Counted from the first letter of the stretch, positions 16,611 through 26,614 are shown. The stretch is DNA of 64,000 nt from an uncultured Pseudomonadota bacterium (GCA_903861005.1 CAIOSP010000019.1:1-64000), one strand, 5' to 3'. Translations and numbers: made by a program. The notes: generated by a model from the sequence alone, not told the origin.

Positions 16611-17351
16611 TCAGGGAGGCGGCAACGCCAGCGAGGCGGCGACCGCCCACCCGCGACGGCCACGGCCATCCTCGATCAGCAGGAAGTCGCCGCTGGTCGA
16701 GAGCACACGCACCTCAGCGCCCTCCGGCAGCGTGTGGTGCTCCGCGGCGTGCGGGTCGGGGACCTCGCGCACGCTCACCTCCCTGCGTACCACGCCGACC
16801 GTGGTCGACTGGAGCAGCCACAGACCGTCGACCGCGGGCGCCGCGATGCCCGTGGCGATCAACGCCGCAGCGACGGCCACGCGCGCGTCTGTGGTGCCGC
16901 GGTGCGCGCGCCACGCGAGCACGCTCGCGACGATCCACGCGCCCAGCGCCGCGAGGCCGACTTCGATCGGGCTCAAGACCTCCATCCACGCGCGCGGCGG
17001 GGCCACGGGGTCCGGCACGCCCTTCTCCAGCTTGCCGCGCACCAGCGTCAGGTCGTGGATCAGGTCCGGATCGCGCGGGCGCAGCAGGTGTGCGGCACGC
17101 CATGACGCGATCGCGCCGCTGTGATCGCCGCGCAGCTCGTGCAGGACGCCGTCGTCGCGCAGGTTGACCGCGGAGCGCACGGCGGGCGACGGAGGGACGA
17201 GCGCCGCGTTGGCGTCGTCCCACTTGGCCGCGGACGCGGCGTCGGCCGCGATCTGCAGCGAGCCCTGGCCCGGCAGCGCGGACGCCCACACGACGGCGAG
17301 CAGAGCGCCGACGGCGACTGCGGCCTTCAAGGCGGTGGCGCGGCCGCTCAT
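16611..17351 (-). CDS. batE: BatE-like protein (TPR, membrane helix, SH3 domain)
   Basis: A 246-residue last gene of the Bat operon. An N-terminal hydrophobic segment is followed by a TPR-like helical region (about 35-110), two membrane helices (about 130-180), and a C-terminal bacterial SH3 fold (VREVPDPHAAEHHTLPEGAEVRVL...W). This domain order is that of BatE in Bacteroides aerotolerance and related clusters. Its start overlaps the batD stop by ATGA. Role: a membrane partner of the Bat complex, with a function not biochemically defined. Confidence 0.75.
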   Translation of the reverse strand: MSGRATALKAAVAVGALLAVVWASALPGQGSLQIAADAASAAKWDDANAALVPPSPAVRSAVNLRDDGVLHELRGDHSGAIASWRAAHLLRPRDPDLIHDLTLVRGKLEKGVPDPVAPPRAWMEVLSPIEVGLAALGAWIVASVLAWRAHRGTTDARVAVAAALIATGIAAPAVDGLWLLQSTTVGVVRREVSVREVPDPHAAEHHTLPEGAEVRVLSTSGDFLLIEDGRGRRGWAVAASLALPPP

Positions 17352-19066
17352 GCGGCACCCAGCGCGGCGACGGCGGCGCGCACGCGCGCCTCCAGATCGG
17401 AGGGTGCGGGCGCGCCGGCGAAGCGCGTGCGATCCAGCGCCGACAGCACATCGCGCACCGTGGCCGCGGTCGCGTCGTCGAGCTGCGCGAGCGCGGCGTC
17501 ACGATCGAGGGCGTCGATGGTCACACCGACGCGCTGCGCGAGCGCCAGGCGGAGCGCGTCGTCGAGCGCGGTGAGGCGCGCCACGGGCTCGCTCGGGAGC
17601 GCGTCCAGGCGCTCGCGTGGCGTGGCCTCGCGCGGCTCGGACGCGGTGAGCTCGGCCAAGCGTGCGCGCGCGCGGCGACCGATCGCCAGCGCGCCGAGCG
17701 CCAGGGCGGGCAGGGCCGCGACGCCGATCGCGGCCGGGAGCCCACGCTCCAGGGGGAGCCGCCATGCTGGCCCTGAGGTCCACATCGGGCGCACCTTGTC
17801 GTCCTCGGCGCTCGCGTCTGGGCTCGCGGCGCTGCCATCTGGGGCGAACGACTGCACGTTCACCGCGCCGGCCTCGCCCTTCTTCACGTCGAGCGTGGCG
17901 CCGGGCGCGGTGAGCGTCACGTACTCGCCCTTTGTCGGGGAGAAGACGACCACGCGCGCGTCCGGGATCACGACCGAGCCGACGCGCGTGGGCACCAGGG
18001 TGCGCGCCACGCGGACGGTCGCCACGTAGTTGCCGTTCTTGACCTGCGCGCTGGGCGAGGCGCCGCCCTCGTAGACGCGGGCGCCCTCGATGTCGGCGGC
18101 GGGGGGGAGCTTGAAGCCCTCCACGCTGCCGTCGCCGCTCAAGAAGGTGACCCAGTCGACCGAGCTACCGACGCGCGCGCGGTTCGAGTCGATCGCCTGC
18201 TTGAGCTCGAAGTCGCCGACGAGGCCGGAGAAGTCGGCGGGGGGAGGGGGAAGCGGTCGCACGTCGAGCGACAGGGGCGTGCCCGTCACGACGTCGCGTT
18301 CGGTGCGCTGGAAGAAGGAGCCGAGCAGGCCGCCGGCGTTCGGGTCCTCCACCACGACCGCGACCTCCAGCGACGGCGGGTCCCACCTCAGCGAGCCGGA
18401 GTCGGTCACGATCCACGGCGTCCACTCCTCCTGCGTGAGCTGCGGGCCGTCGGCGTCCTGGATCTTGTACTGGTTCTGCGTCGGGTTGCCGTCGCGCGGC
18501 GCGAGCAGGTGCGACTCAGGCATGCCGTACCAGCGCGCGCCCTGCAGGCTGCGGCGCGTGTGGAAGGCCGTGTAGAGCGTGACGACCTGACCCTGCCACG
18601 CGGTGGTGGTGTTGAAGCGGTCCTCGACCTGGAGCGCCTTGTTGGCGCCAGACGAGCGCGGCGGGGCGGCGCCGATGGTCACCGTCACGACGTTCGACTC
18701 GACGAGCGGCTGGCCGCCGCCCAGGTCGATCTTCGCGGGGCCGAGCGTGTAGGTGCCTTCCTGGCGCGCGGTGATCTCGTAGCGGAACTTCACGTAGCGG
18801 CTCATCGAGCCGTTCACGATCGTCGTGGACTGCTGCTGACCGCTGAACTCGGCGGTGAGCCCTGCGGGCACCTGCATCTGCGGCTCGGAGATCGGGTCGC
18901 CGCCCCGCACCACGACGTCCAGGCCGGTGGACTGACCGACGAAGAGCGAGTCCGTGTCGAGCTCGATGACCACCTTGGCGGCGAGCGCGGGCGTGGCCAC
19001 GCACAGCGCACCCAGCAGCACGGCCAGCCGAACGAGCGCGGCGAGCGGCACGCGCAGCGCTACCAT
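17348..19066 (-). CDS. batD: BatD family protein
   Basis: A 572-residue exported protein with a cleavable signal peptide. Several beta-sandwich BatD domains are present (e.g. VVIELDTDSLFVGQSTGLDVVV at the start of the mature part, read as two pieces). A membrane helix lies at about 440-465, with a cytoplasmic helical tail of about 100 residues. BatD proteins are large periplasmic components of the MoxR/Bat system linked to oxidative-stress tolerance and envelope integrity. The gene overlaps the batB-batC stop by 7 bp and batE by 4 bp. Confidence 0.85.
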   Translation of the reverse strand: MVALRVPLAALVRLAVLLGALCVATPALAAKVVIELDTDSLFVGQSTGLDVVVRGGDPISEPQMQVPAGLTAEFSGQQQSTTIVNGSMSRYVKFRYEITARQEGTYTLGPAKIDLGGGQPLVESNVVTVTIGAAPPRSSGANKALQVEDRFNTTTAWQGQVVTLYTAFHTRRSLQGARWYGMPESHLLAPRDGNPTQNQYKIQDADGPQLTQEEWTPWIVTDSGSLRWDPPSLEVAVVVEDPNAGGLLGSFFQRTERDVVTGTPLSLDVRPLPPPPADFSGLVGDFELKQAIDSNRARVGSSVDWVTFLSGDGSVEGFKLPPAADIEGARVYEGGASPSAQVKNGNYVATVRVARTLVPTRVGSVVIPDARVVVFSPTKGEYVTLTAPGATLDVKKGEAGAVNVQSFAPDGSAASPDASAEDDKVRPMWTSGPAWRLPLERGLPAAIGVAALPALALGALAIGRRARARLAELTASEPREATPRERLDALPSEPVARLTALDDALRLALAQRVGVTIDALDRDAALAQLDDATAATVRDVLSALDRTRFAGAPAPSDLEARVRAAVAALGAA

Positions 19067-21021
19067 GGCTTCTCCGAGGTCTGGCCCGGCACGACCACCC
19101 GCGGGCGGCCTTCCTCGACGCCGTCGAGGGTCTTCTTGGCCTGCTCGGCGGTCATGCCCTGCCCGGTCTGGGTGCCGTCGCCCTGGCCGTTGTCGGCGCC
19201 CGCGGCGCCGGGCTGGCCCTCGCCCTGAGGCGTGCCGTCCGCGTTCGCGCCCTGCGTCTCGCCGGGCTGCCGTGTGCCGTTGTCGTCGGGCTTGCCCTGG
19301 CCCTGCTGCCCCTGCTGTGGCTTGCCCTGCTGTCCCTGCTGCGGCTGACCCTGCTGTCCCTGCTGCGGCTGACCTTGCTGCGGCTGACCCTGCTGTCCCT
19401 GCTGCGGCTGACCTTGCTGCGGCTGACCCTGCTGTCCCTGCTGCGGCTGACCTTGCTGCGGCTGACCCTGCTGTCCCTGCTGCGGCTGACCCTGCTGGCT
19501 CTGTTCCCCCTGCTGGGGCTGTCCCTGTTGACCCTGCTGCTGCTGCCCCTGCTGCGGGTCGTTCTTGTCCTCGCCCGGCTTGCCCTGCTCACTGCCGCCA
19601 GACTGCTGCTGCTGCTGCTCGCTGCGGCGCTGCTTGATCTCCTGGGCGACCATTTCGCGGTTGGCCTTGGCGGACTCGTTCGACGGGTCACGGGCGAGGG
19701 CGGAGTCGTAGCGCTGCAGCGCGCGATCGAGGACGCCCGACTGCCACCACGCGTTGCCGGCGTTGTACGCGGCGTCGGCGCTGTTGGAGAGCTGTGACTG
19801 CCGATCGAAGGCGCGCGCGGCGCCATCAAAGTCGCCCGCGCGGTAACGGGCCGCGCCCAGGCGACCCTGCAGGTCCGAGTCGGTCGGGGTCTGCGTGGCG
19901 AGCTGCTCGAAGACCTTCACCGCCTCGGCGTAGCGACCGGCTCGGTACGCGGCGTCACCGGCCGCGGCCGACTCCTGCGCGTGCGCCGCCGGGCCGACCA
20001 GCAGCAGCGCCATGACCAGCGTCGCCACGACCTTGCGGCCGTCGCCCAACCACGCGCTCAACATGAGCAGCAGGACGCCCAGGCCGAGCGGCCAGCCGAC
20101 GGCGCTCTCCCACGACTCAAGCCGCTCGCTGCGGGTCACGACGGACTTCAGGGTGCTGCGCATCTCACTCACCAGGGCCTTCGTATCCTCATCGCCGGGC
20201 ACGCTGCGCACCACCGCGCCGCCGGTCGCCCGGGCGAGGTCGGTCAGCACCGCGTCGGATGGCGTGGTCATGACGCGATCGCCGGTGGAAGGGTCCTTGA
20301 GGAAGGTGCCGTCTCCGTTGGGGATGGGCGCTGCCGCCTGACCGACCACCATGCCGAACACGACCACGCCCGCGTTCGTGGCCTCCTGCGCCGCGGCCAG
20401 CGCGTCGCCGGGCTCGTGGATCTCGCCGTCCGACAGCAGCAGGATCGCCCGTCCCGCGTCGCTCGTGCCCTTGGACAGCAGCTTGGTGCCCTCGCGCAGC
20501 GCCTCGGCGACGTTGCTGCCCTGGGCCTGGAAGGTCTGCGTGTCGAGCTCGCTGACGATCATCTCCAGCGCGCGGCGGTCGGCGGTGAGCGGCATGCGCG
20601 GGTAGGCGCCGCCTGCGAAGATCACCAGGCCGACGCGGTCTCCTTCGAGCTTGTCGATCAGGTCGAGGATCTCGCGGCGCGCGCGCTCCAGGCGTGAAGG
20701 ATCCACGTCGGTCGCGTCCATGCTGCGCGACAGGTCGACCGCGAGGACCAGATCCACCCCTTCGGCGTCGACCTGGTGCTTGCGCTTGCCAAAGCGTGGC
20801 TCTGCCAGCGCGACGACGAGCGAGATCAGGCCCGCCACCCAAAGGACATCGCGGACCAGGCGACGGGCGCGGACGCGCTTGGGCAGCACGCGCTCCAGCG
20901 CCGCGCCGCGGAACATCTGTCCCAGACGCGCCACGTGGCGACGCGCGAACCACGCCATCAGCGCCACGAGCACGGCGATGGCGGGGAGCGCCCAGAACCA
21001 GGAGGTCTGCGCCCAGGTCAT
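19060..21021 (-). CDS. BatB-BatC fusion: von Willebrand A domain, TPR and Gln-rich tail
   Basis: A 653-residue protein. Membrane helices near the N-terminus are followed by a VWA domain whose MIDAS motif DLSRS is intact, then another helix (about 330-350). A second hydrophobic, signal-like segment leads into TPR repeats (VFEQLATQTPTDSDLQGRLG..., AYNAGNAWWQSG). The last 200 residues are low-complexity Gln/Gly/Pro, partly built of an exact 13-residue repeat. BatB and BatC are often separate genes, and here they are one reading frame. The ATG at 21021 overlaps the batA stop (ATGA). The metal-dependent VWA domain is probably a MoxR client. Confidence 0.85.
   Translation of the reverse strand: MTWAQTSWFWALPAIAVLVALMAWFARRHVARLGQMFRGAALERVLPKRVRARRLVRDVLWVAGLISLVVALAEPRFGKRKHQVDAEGVDLVLAVDLSRSMDATDVDPSRLERARREILDLIDKLEGDRVGLVIFAGGAYPRMPLTADRRALEMIVSELDTQTFQAQGSNVAEALREGTKLLSKGTSDAGRAILLLSDGEIHEPGDALAAAQEATNAGVVVFGMVVGQAAAPIPNGDGTFLKDPSTGDRVMTTPSDAVLTDLARATGGAVVRSVPGDEDTKALVSEMRSTLKSVVTRSERLESWESAVGWPLGLGVLLLMLSAWLGDGRKVVATLVMALLLVGPAAHAQESAAAGDAAYRAGRYAEAVKVFEQLATQTPTDSDLQGRLGAARYRAGDFDGAARAFDRQSQLSNSADAAYNAGNAWWQSGVLDRALQRYDSALARDPSNESAKANREMVAQEIKQRRSEQQQQQSGGSEQGKPGEDKNDPQQGQQQQGQQGQPQQGEQSQQGQPQQGQQGQPQQGQPQQGQQGQPQQGQPQQGQQGQPQQGQPQQGQQGQPQQGQQGKPQQGQQGQGKPDDNGTRQPGETQGANADGTPQGEGQPGAAGADNGQGDGTQTGQGMTAEQAKKTLDGVEEGRPRVVVPGQTSEKPW
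19316..19560. repeat. Tandem repeats encoding the Gln-rich tail of BatB-BatC
   Basis: A 39-bp unit encoding QPQQGQPQQGQQG occurs about three times almost unchanged, with shorter QPQQG/QQG variants around it. The near identity of the copies at DNA level points to recent repeat expansion. Confidence 0.75.
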
Positions 21022-21992
21022 GGCCACCGCCTCAGCCAGGTGGTGGACAGCAGCGACTGCAGGAAGAGCAACGCCAAGCCCGGGATCAAGAAGCGCCGGT
21101 AAAGCTCCTCGTGGTCGACGATCTGCTCGACCTCCGCGGGCGAGGGCTCCAGCTTGTTGATCTTGTCGTACACGCTCTGCAGCGCGCGCGTATCGGCGGC
21201 GCGGAAGTAGGCGGCGCCGGTGGTCTGCGCGACCTCCTTGAGCGACTCCTCGTCCACGCCGTCCTGGTTCATCATCGCGAACATGCCGCCGCCGCGCGGA
21301 CCGCCGCCGCCAACGCCGATCGTATAGACCTTGATGCCCAGCGCCTTGGCCAGCTCGGCCGCCTGCTTGGGGTCGAAGCGGCCGGCGTTGTTCCGGCCGT
21401 CGGTGAGCAGAATCACGAGCTTGGACGGTGCTTTCAGCTCGGCCAGCCGCTTGGACGACACGGCGATCGCCGAGCCGATCGCCGTGGCACCCTCGCCAGC
21501 GACGCCGATCTGCACCTGATCGAGCACGCTCGCGAGCGTGTCGTGGTCGAGCGTGAGCGGCACGTGCGTGAACGCTTCGGCGCCGAACACCACCACGCCG
21601 ATGCGATCGTAGGGCCGCTCCCTCACGAAGCGCGCCATCACGGCCTTGGCGACCGAGAGGCGATCCACCGCCTGCATGCCCGACGTCATGTCCTGCGCGC
21701 GCATGGAGCCCGACGTGTCGACGGCCAGGATGATGTCGAGGCCTTCCGACTCCACGACCATGCGCTTGTTTGTGAGCTGGGGCCGCGCCAGGGCGACCAC
21801 GCACAGCGCCAGCCCCGCCATGCGCAGCGCGAGCGGCAGCCAGGCCACCGCGCGTCGCAGCGTCCAGCCCGCCTCGTGCACGTCGAGCCCCGGCACCACA
21901 AGCCGGAGCACGCCCGTCCAGCGCGGCTGCCACGGGAGCAGCGCCACCAGGATCAAGAGCGCGAACGCCCACGGTGCGGCCCAGGTGATCAA
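21018..21992 (-). CDS. batA: BatA, von Willebrand A domain membrane protein
   Basis: A 324-residue protein with N-terminal membrane helices and a VWA domain carrying the MIDAS motif DTSGS and the later TDGRNNAG. A C-terminal membrane helix follows. The start is TTG 21992, overlapping the preceding stop as TTGA. The frame continues upstream but the residues there are not BatA-like. BatA and BatB form membrane-anchored VWA pairs thought to be remodelled by the MoxR ATPase. The position between the DUF4381-like gene and batB is the usual operon order. Confidence 0.88.
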   Translation of the reverse strand: MITWAAPWAFALLILVALLPWQPRWTGVLRLVVPGLDVHEAGWTLRRAVAWLPLALRMAGLALCVVALARPQLTNKRMVVESEGLDIILAVDTSGSMRAQDMTSGMQAVDRLSVAKAVMARFVRERPYDRIGVVVFGAEAFTHVPLTLDHDTLASVLDQVQIGVAGEGATAIGSAIAVSSKRLAELKAPSKLVILLTDGRNNAGRFDPKQAAELAKALGIKVYTIGVGGGGPRGGGMFAMMNQDGVDEESLKEVAQTTGAAYFRAADTRALQSVYDKINKLEPSPAEVEQIVDHEELYRRFLIPGLALLFLQSLLSTTWLRRWP

Positions 21993-22867
21993 GGCCTCTT
22001 GGCCTCGGACATGGACACCGGCTTGGTGGCGTCGATGAAGCCACGCAGGTCGTCCTCCAGCTCCGCGAAGAAGCGCTCGTCGGGCGGGACCTCGGCGTAC
22101 TTCACGCGGTCGGTCGCGCGCAGCAGTCGCTTGGCGCGGGGCAGGTTGGTGCGCGGCAGCGCCGTCAGCGACTCCAGGTGGTCGAGCGTCTCGGAGGTGG
22201 AGTACGCGCGGGCCGGGAAGGCGAGCGCGGCCTCCGCGTAGGTGCGGAAGATCTCCGACAGGGCGAACGCGCGGTCGAAGTCCGACAGCGAGCGGTCGTC
22301 GCGGATGGCCTCCCAGCTGCGCCAGGCGACGATGTGGGCGGGCTCGGACGCCACCTCGACCACCCGCGGCGCGGGCCGGCGACGCCACAGCGCGCGACCC
22401 GCGTAGAGCAGCGCCAGTACGCCGAGGAAGGTTCCCACGGCGACCGCGACGAGCGTGTTCGACACGCGCGAGATCGCGGACGGATCGACGATGTCCTTCA
22501 TCGCCTTGCGATCGGGCTTGGTGCCCACGTCCAGGTAGATGGGCTCAGCGCAGACCGGCGCGCCGGAGCCGTCCTCAAAGCCGGCGCAGACCTTGTCCAG
22601 GACGTGTCGCCCGGGCTGCGGCGTCAGCTTGACCTGCACCGTGCGCACCAGGCTTGCGCCGATCGGCTCGTCGCGCTGCGTGGTCGCGCCGACCGTGACG
22701 CCGTCGAACGCGAGCGGCATCAGCTTGAACGCGTGCTGCGGAGGGCCCGTGAGCTGCACGCGGAGCGTGAGGTCGGTGTCCTTGCCGTCGACGATCGCGT
22801 CGATCGCCAGCGGCGTGTCTTCGGCGCGCGCGACGTGCAGCGCGAGGGTGAGCGCGAGGCCGATCAT
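21989..22867 (-). CDS. DUF4381-like Bat-operon membrane protein
   Basis: A 292-residue protein with a signal peptide and a beta-rich periplasmic domain (about 20-145). A single membrane helix lies at about 152-172, followed by a cytoplasmic helical domain containing the pattern FDRAFALSEIFRTYAEA and ARAYSTSETLDHL. Proteins with this layout regularly sit between DUF58 and batA genes. Overlaps of 4 bp with both neighbours show translational coupling. Function is unknown beyond membership of the MoxR/Bat system. Confidence 0.75.
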   Translation of the reverse strand: MIGLALTLALHVARAEDTPLAIDAIVDGKDTDLTLRVQLTGPPQHAFKLMPLAFDGVTVGATTQRDEPIGASLVRTVQVKLTPQPGRHVLDKVCAGFEDGSGAPVCAEPIYLDVGTKPDRKAMKDIVDPSAISRVSNTLVAVAVGTFLGVLALLYAGRALWRRRPAPRVVEVASEPAHIVAWRSWEAIRDDRSLSDFDRAFALSEIFRTYAEAALAFPARAYSTSETLDHLESLTALPRTNLPRAKRLLRATDRVKYAEVPPDERFFAELEDDLRGFIDATKPVSMSEAKRP

Positions 22868-23736
22868 CCGGCCCTCTTGCGGGCGTGCAGCTCGCGGTGG
22901 AGGACGGCGAACGCGTCGTCCTCAGTGGCGATGGCGAAGGCGCGCGCGCCGGTGCGACGCAGGCGCTCGACGCGCGCTTCCACGGGCGCCCGGCCGGTGA
23001 GCGCGCGGGCGTCGACCACGCGGGTGCGGCCCGTCTCGGCGTCTTGGATCTCGACCAGACCCAGGTCGCCCAGCGAGTTGTCCAGCGCGTCCGGGACGCA
23101 GATGGCGTAGACCTGATGACGGCGTGCGATCGCGCCCAGCACGCGATCCCACGGGCCCTTGTCCAAGAAGTCCGACACGACGACGAACACCGAGCGGCGG
23201 CGCTGCATGTTGGCCGCGAAGCCAAGCGACGTCGCGATGTCCGTGCCGTGTCCCTGGGCGTGCGCGTCGTAGACGTGCTGGATGATCGACCAGGTGTGGG
23301 CGCGCGTTCGGCGCGGCGTGATGTAGGCCTCGATCCGATCGCTGAACGTGACCAGACCGACGCGGTCGCGGTTGCGGAAGCTGGCGTAGGCCAAGCCGCC
23401 GGCGATGCGCGCGAGCTGGGTGCGGCGATCGGTGTGGCCGTCACGTCCGCCGGTGCCCACGCGCGTGCTGCCCGACACGTCGACCACCAGCATCAGCGTC
23501 GTCTGGCGCTCCTCGCGGAACACCTTGATGAACGGCTCGCCGGTGCGCGCGGTGACGTTCCAGTCCAGGTGACGCACGTCGTCGCCGGGCTGGTAGGTGC
23601 GGACCTCCTCGAACTCCATGCCGCGGCCGCGCACGGCGCTGCGGTAGTCGCCGCCGAACAACGCGTCGACGCGCCGACCAGCCTGCACGTGCAGGCGGCG
23701 GAGTTCGTTCAGCTCCTCGGGCGTCAGCGTCGACAT
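22864..23736 (-). CDS. DUF58 domain protein
   Basis: A 290-residue cytoplasmic protein containing the DUF58 signature (GRGMEFEEVRTYQPGDDVRHLDWN near residues 36-59, described here by its key GDDVRxLDW core). A VWA-like domain follows, with DVSGSTRVG and VVVSDFLDKG. DUF58 proteins are encoded next to MoxR AAA+ ATPases and are likely substrates or adaptors. The stop overlaps the next start by 4 bp, and the gene lies 11 bp after moxR. Confidence 0.9.
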   Translation of the reverse strand: MSTLTPEELNELRRLHVQAGRRVDALFGGDYRSAVRGRGMEFEEVRTYQPGDDVRHLDWNVTARTGEPFIKVFREERQTTLMLVVDVSGSTRVGTGGRDGHTDRRTQLARIAGGLAYASFRNRDRVGLVTFSDRIEAYITPRRTRAHTWSIIQHVYDAHAQGHGTDIATSLGFAANMQRRRSVFVVVSDFLDKGPWDRVLGAIARRHQVYAICVPDALDNSLGDLGLVEIQDAETGRTRVVDARALTGRAPVEARVERLRRTGARAFAIATEDDAFAVLHRELHARKRAG

Positions 23737-23747
23737 GGTGGGTGGGA

Positions 23748-24728
<981 letters not shown>

Positions 24729-24768
24729 GGGGCTCCGTAGGGCTGCGCGCACACGCAGCAGGGGACGT

Positions 24769-24801
24769 TCGATACGCGCGAGCGCCCACCTTGTTTGTCA
24801 A
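24769..24801 (-). promoter_or_regulatory. Weak candidate promoter of the moxR-bat operon
   Basis: A consensus TTGACA lies at 24801-24796 on the minus strand. The only -10-like sequence nearby is TATCGA at 24774-24769, 21 bases away, which is longer than ideal. Confidence 0.3.
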
Positions 24802-24940
24802 GAAGTGGCGGCAGCGCGCTCGTGGGGACCGTGCAGAGGGGGCGAACCCACATAACCTGCTCGCCTGCGCCGTTCCGGTGCCGAGGGTGTGGGGGCGGCG
24901 GGTGCGGCGGGCTAGGTGCGCGCCCCACTGTGGAGCGCCG

Positions 24941-25507
24941 TTGATCGAGCACGTCCTCAACGCCTTCGGGCTGGTCTTTCTGGCTGAGCTCGGGGACAAG
25001 AGTCAGATCGTCTGCATGACGCTCGCGGCGCGCTACGGCGCGCGGCCCGTGGTGGCCGGGGCCGTGCTGGCCTTTGCGCTGCTCAACGCGGTGGGCGTGC
25101 TGGTCGGGGCGGCGGTCGGGGCCTACGTGCCGACGTCGGTGGTCGATCTGGTCGTGATCGCCCTGTTCGCGGGCTTTGGCCTGAAGGCGCTGTGGTCGGC
25201 GGGCGAGGAGGACGACGAGGACGTCGACGCCACGGACAACCGGCGCCCGTTCGCGCTCGCGTTCACCATGACCTTCTTCTCGGAGCTCGGGGACAAGACG
25301 CAGATCGCCGTCGCCGGCCTGGCTGCCACCCAGGGGGCGCTCGGCACGTGGCTGGGCGCGACGCTGGCGCTGACCGCGACCTCGGTGCTGGGGGTGGTTG
25401 CGGGTCGCGCGCTGCTGGCCAAGGTGCCAGAGGTGTGGGTGAAGCGGGTCTCGGGCTTGGTGTTCTTGGCCTTTGCGACCCTGAAGGCCTGGCAGCGGTT
25501 CGGCTGA
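24941..25507 (+). CDS. Gdt1/TMEM165 (UPF0016) family cation transporter
   Basis: A 188-residue inner-membrane protein with six predicted helices in two homologous halves, each with the signature E-L-G-D-K-S/T (AELGDKSQ near residue 18 and SELGDKTQ near residue 110). Bacterial members export Mn2+ or exchange Ca2+/Mn2+. The acidic loop between the halves (GEEDDEDVDATD) is typical. The TTG start at 24941 has GGAG five bases upstream. I looked for a yybP-ykoY manganese riboswitch upstream and could not support one. Confidence 0.88.
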   Translation: MIEHVLNAFGLVFLAELGDKSQIVCMTLAARYGARPVVAGAVLAFALLNAVGVLVGAAVGAYVPTSVVDLVVIALFAGFGLKALWSAGEEDDEDVDATDNRRPFALAFTMTFFSELGDKTQIAVAGLAATQGALGTWLGATLALTATSVLGVVAGRALLAKVPEVWVKRVSGLVFLAFATLKAWQRFG

Positions 25508-25533
25508 TCCGCGGGCGGGTCGGCGTGCCTGGG

Positions 25534-25561
25534 TTGACATATTCCGAAGTCGGCATATATT
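25534..25561 (+). promoter_or_regulatory. Strong promoter of the sulfide/persulfide operon with embedded operator
   Basis: A consensus TTGACA (25534-25539) is 16 bases from TATATT (25556-25561). The 20-bp imperfect palindrome at 25539-25558 has arms ATATTCCGA and TCGGCATAT (one mismatch) around AG. It overlaps both hexamers, an ideal repressor position. Persulfide operons in other bacteria are controlled by ArsR-type repressors (BigR, SqrR) that bind AT-flanked palindromes between -35 and -10. No such regulator gene is in this window. Confidence 0.75.
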
Positions 25562-25595
25562 TATCAGGAACGCGCCCTGACCCCACAGGAGGATC

Positions 25596-26339
25596 ATGTC
25601 GTTCCTCCTGCCCGTGTTTGCGCTCGCCATCGGACTCGTGCTCGGCCTCGTCGGCGGCGGCGGGTCCATGCTGGTCCTCCCGCTGCTCGTCTACGGCGTG
25701 CATGAGGAGCCCCGTCAGGCGATCGCCGCGTCGGCCGCGGTCGTGTCGCTCACCAGCGCGGCGGGGATGCTGCGGCACCTGCGCGCGGAGAACGTGAACG
25801 TGTACGTCGGCACGCGGTTCGGGCTCGCGGGCATGATCGGCGCCTGGTTGGGCGGGCACTTCTCGTCGTACGTGCCGGCGTCGTGGCTGCTCGGGGCGTT
25901 CGGGCTGATGACGCTGGCCGCGGCCGCCTCCATGTTCAAGGCGCCGCCGCCCGAGAGCGAGGCCGAGGCCTGCACGCCGCTTCGGCTGGTGACCACAGCG
26001 ATGACTATCGGCGGGCTCACGGGTCTGGTCGGCGCGGGCGGCGGGTTTGTGGTCGTGCCGACGCTCATCCGACGCTGCGGGCTGCCCATCCGAGAGGCGG
26101 TCGGCACGTCGATGCTGGTCCTCACGCTGCAAGCGGGGGCGGCCTTCGCCGGACACGCGACCCACGTCGAGATCGACTGGGCGATGATCGCGCGCTTGGC
26201 GATCCCGGCCGCGGTGGGCGCGGTCGTCGGCGGCTCGCTCAATCGGCGCGTGCCGACCCAGTGGCTGCGGGTCGGGTTTGGCGTGCTCGTGCTTTGCGTC
26301 GGTCTGTTCCAGGTCGGCATGAGCGTCTGGGGCAAGTGA
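25596..26339 (+). CDS. TauE/SafE family sulfite/sulfur-compound exporter
   Basis: A 247-residue membrane protein with about eight helices and two TauE/SafE repeats (VLGLVGGGGSMLVLPLLVY near the N-terminus and GLTGLVGAGGGFVVVPTL near residue 140, both shortened here). The family moves sulfite, thiosulfate or related anions across the inner membrane. AGGAGG precedes the ATG by four bases. It is the first gene of the sulfide/persulfide operon and would export the sulfite made by the persulfide dioxygenase encoded two genes later. Confidence 0.88.
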   Translation: MSFLLPVFALAIGLVLGLVGGGGSMLVLPLLVYGVHEEPRQAIAASAAVVSLTSAAGMLRHLRAENVNVYVGTRFGLAGMIGAWLGGHFSSYVPASWLLGAFGLMTLAAAASMFKAPPPESEAEACTPLRLVTTAMTIGGLTGLVGAGGGFVVVPTLIRRCGLPIREAVGTSMLVLTLQAGAAFAGHATHVEIDWAMIARLAIPAAVGAVVGGSLNRRVPTQWLRVGFGVLVLCVGLFQVGMSVWGK

Positions 26340-26365
26340 GCGCGCGTCGCGCAGGAGAGTGACCC

Positions 26366-26614
26366 ATGGCCGAGACCCCTCGAATCCTCCCGCCGCTGTT
26401 CGCGAGCCTCACGCTGGGCTTGGCGCCGTTCGTGCCGCAGCCGCACGTCCTGGAGAAGCTGCGCATGATCGCCGCCGGCGGCGCGGGCATGAAGCCGATC
26501 GACGTGTTCGACCTGGCGTTGCACGGCGCGCCTTGGGTGTGGCTGGCGTGGACCCTGGTGGCCATGGCGCGGCCCGCCGCGGCCGCGGGCGGGGCTGACA
26601 CGCCCAAGGCGTGA
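26366..26614 (+). CDS. Small membrane protein of sulfur operons
   Basis: An 82-residue protein with one or two hydrophobic segments and the motif LGLAPFVPQPHVLEKLRM around residues 16-33, then PIDVFDLALHGAP. I recall similar small proteins beside persulfide dioxygenase or TauE genes, sometimes labelled RND transporter without good reason. No biochemical role is known to me. It lies between the exporter and the dioxygenase, 26 bp after the former, so it probably belongs to the same transcript. Confidence 0.65.
   Translation: MAETPRILPPLFASLTLGLAPFVPQPHVLEKLRMIAAGGAGMKPIDVFDLALHGAPWVWLAWTLVAMARPAAAAGGADTPKA

Noticed and set aside
19316-19560. Short direct repeats suggesting a CRISPR array
   Set aside because: The repeats are contiguous, in frame and encode a Gln/Gly/Pro tail. 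There are no unique spacers or cas genes.
24729-24940. yybP-ykoY manganese riboswitch before the Gdt1-family gene
   Set aside because: I could not find the conserved loop sequences of that riboswitch. A structure search would be needed to revisit this.
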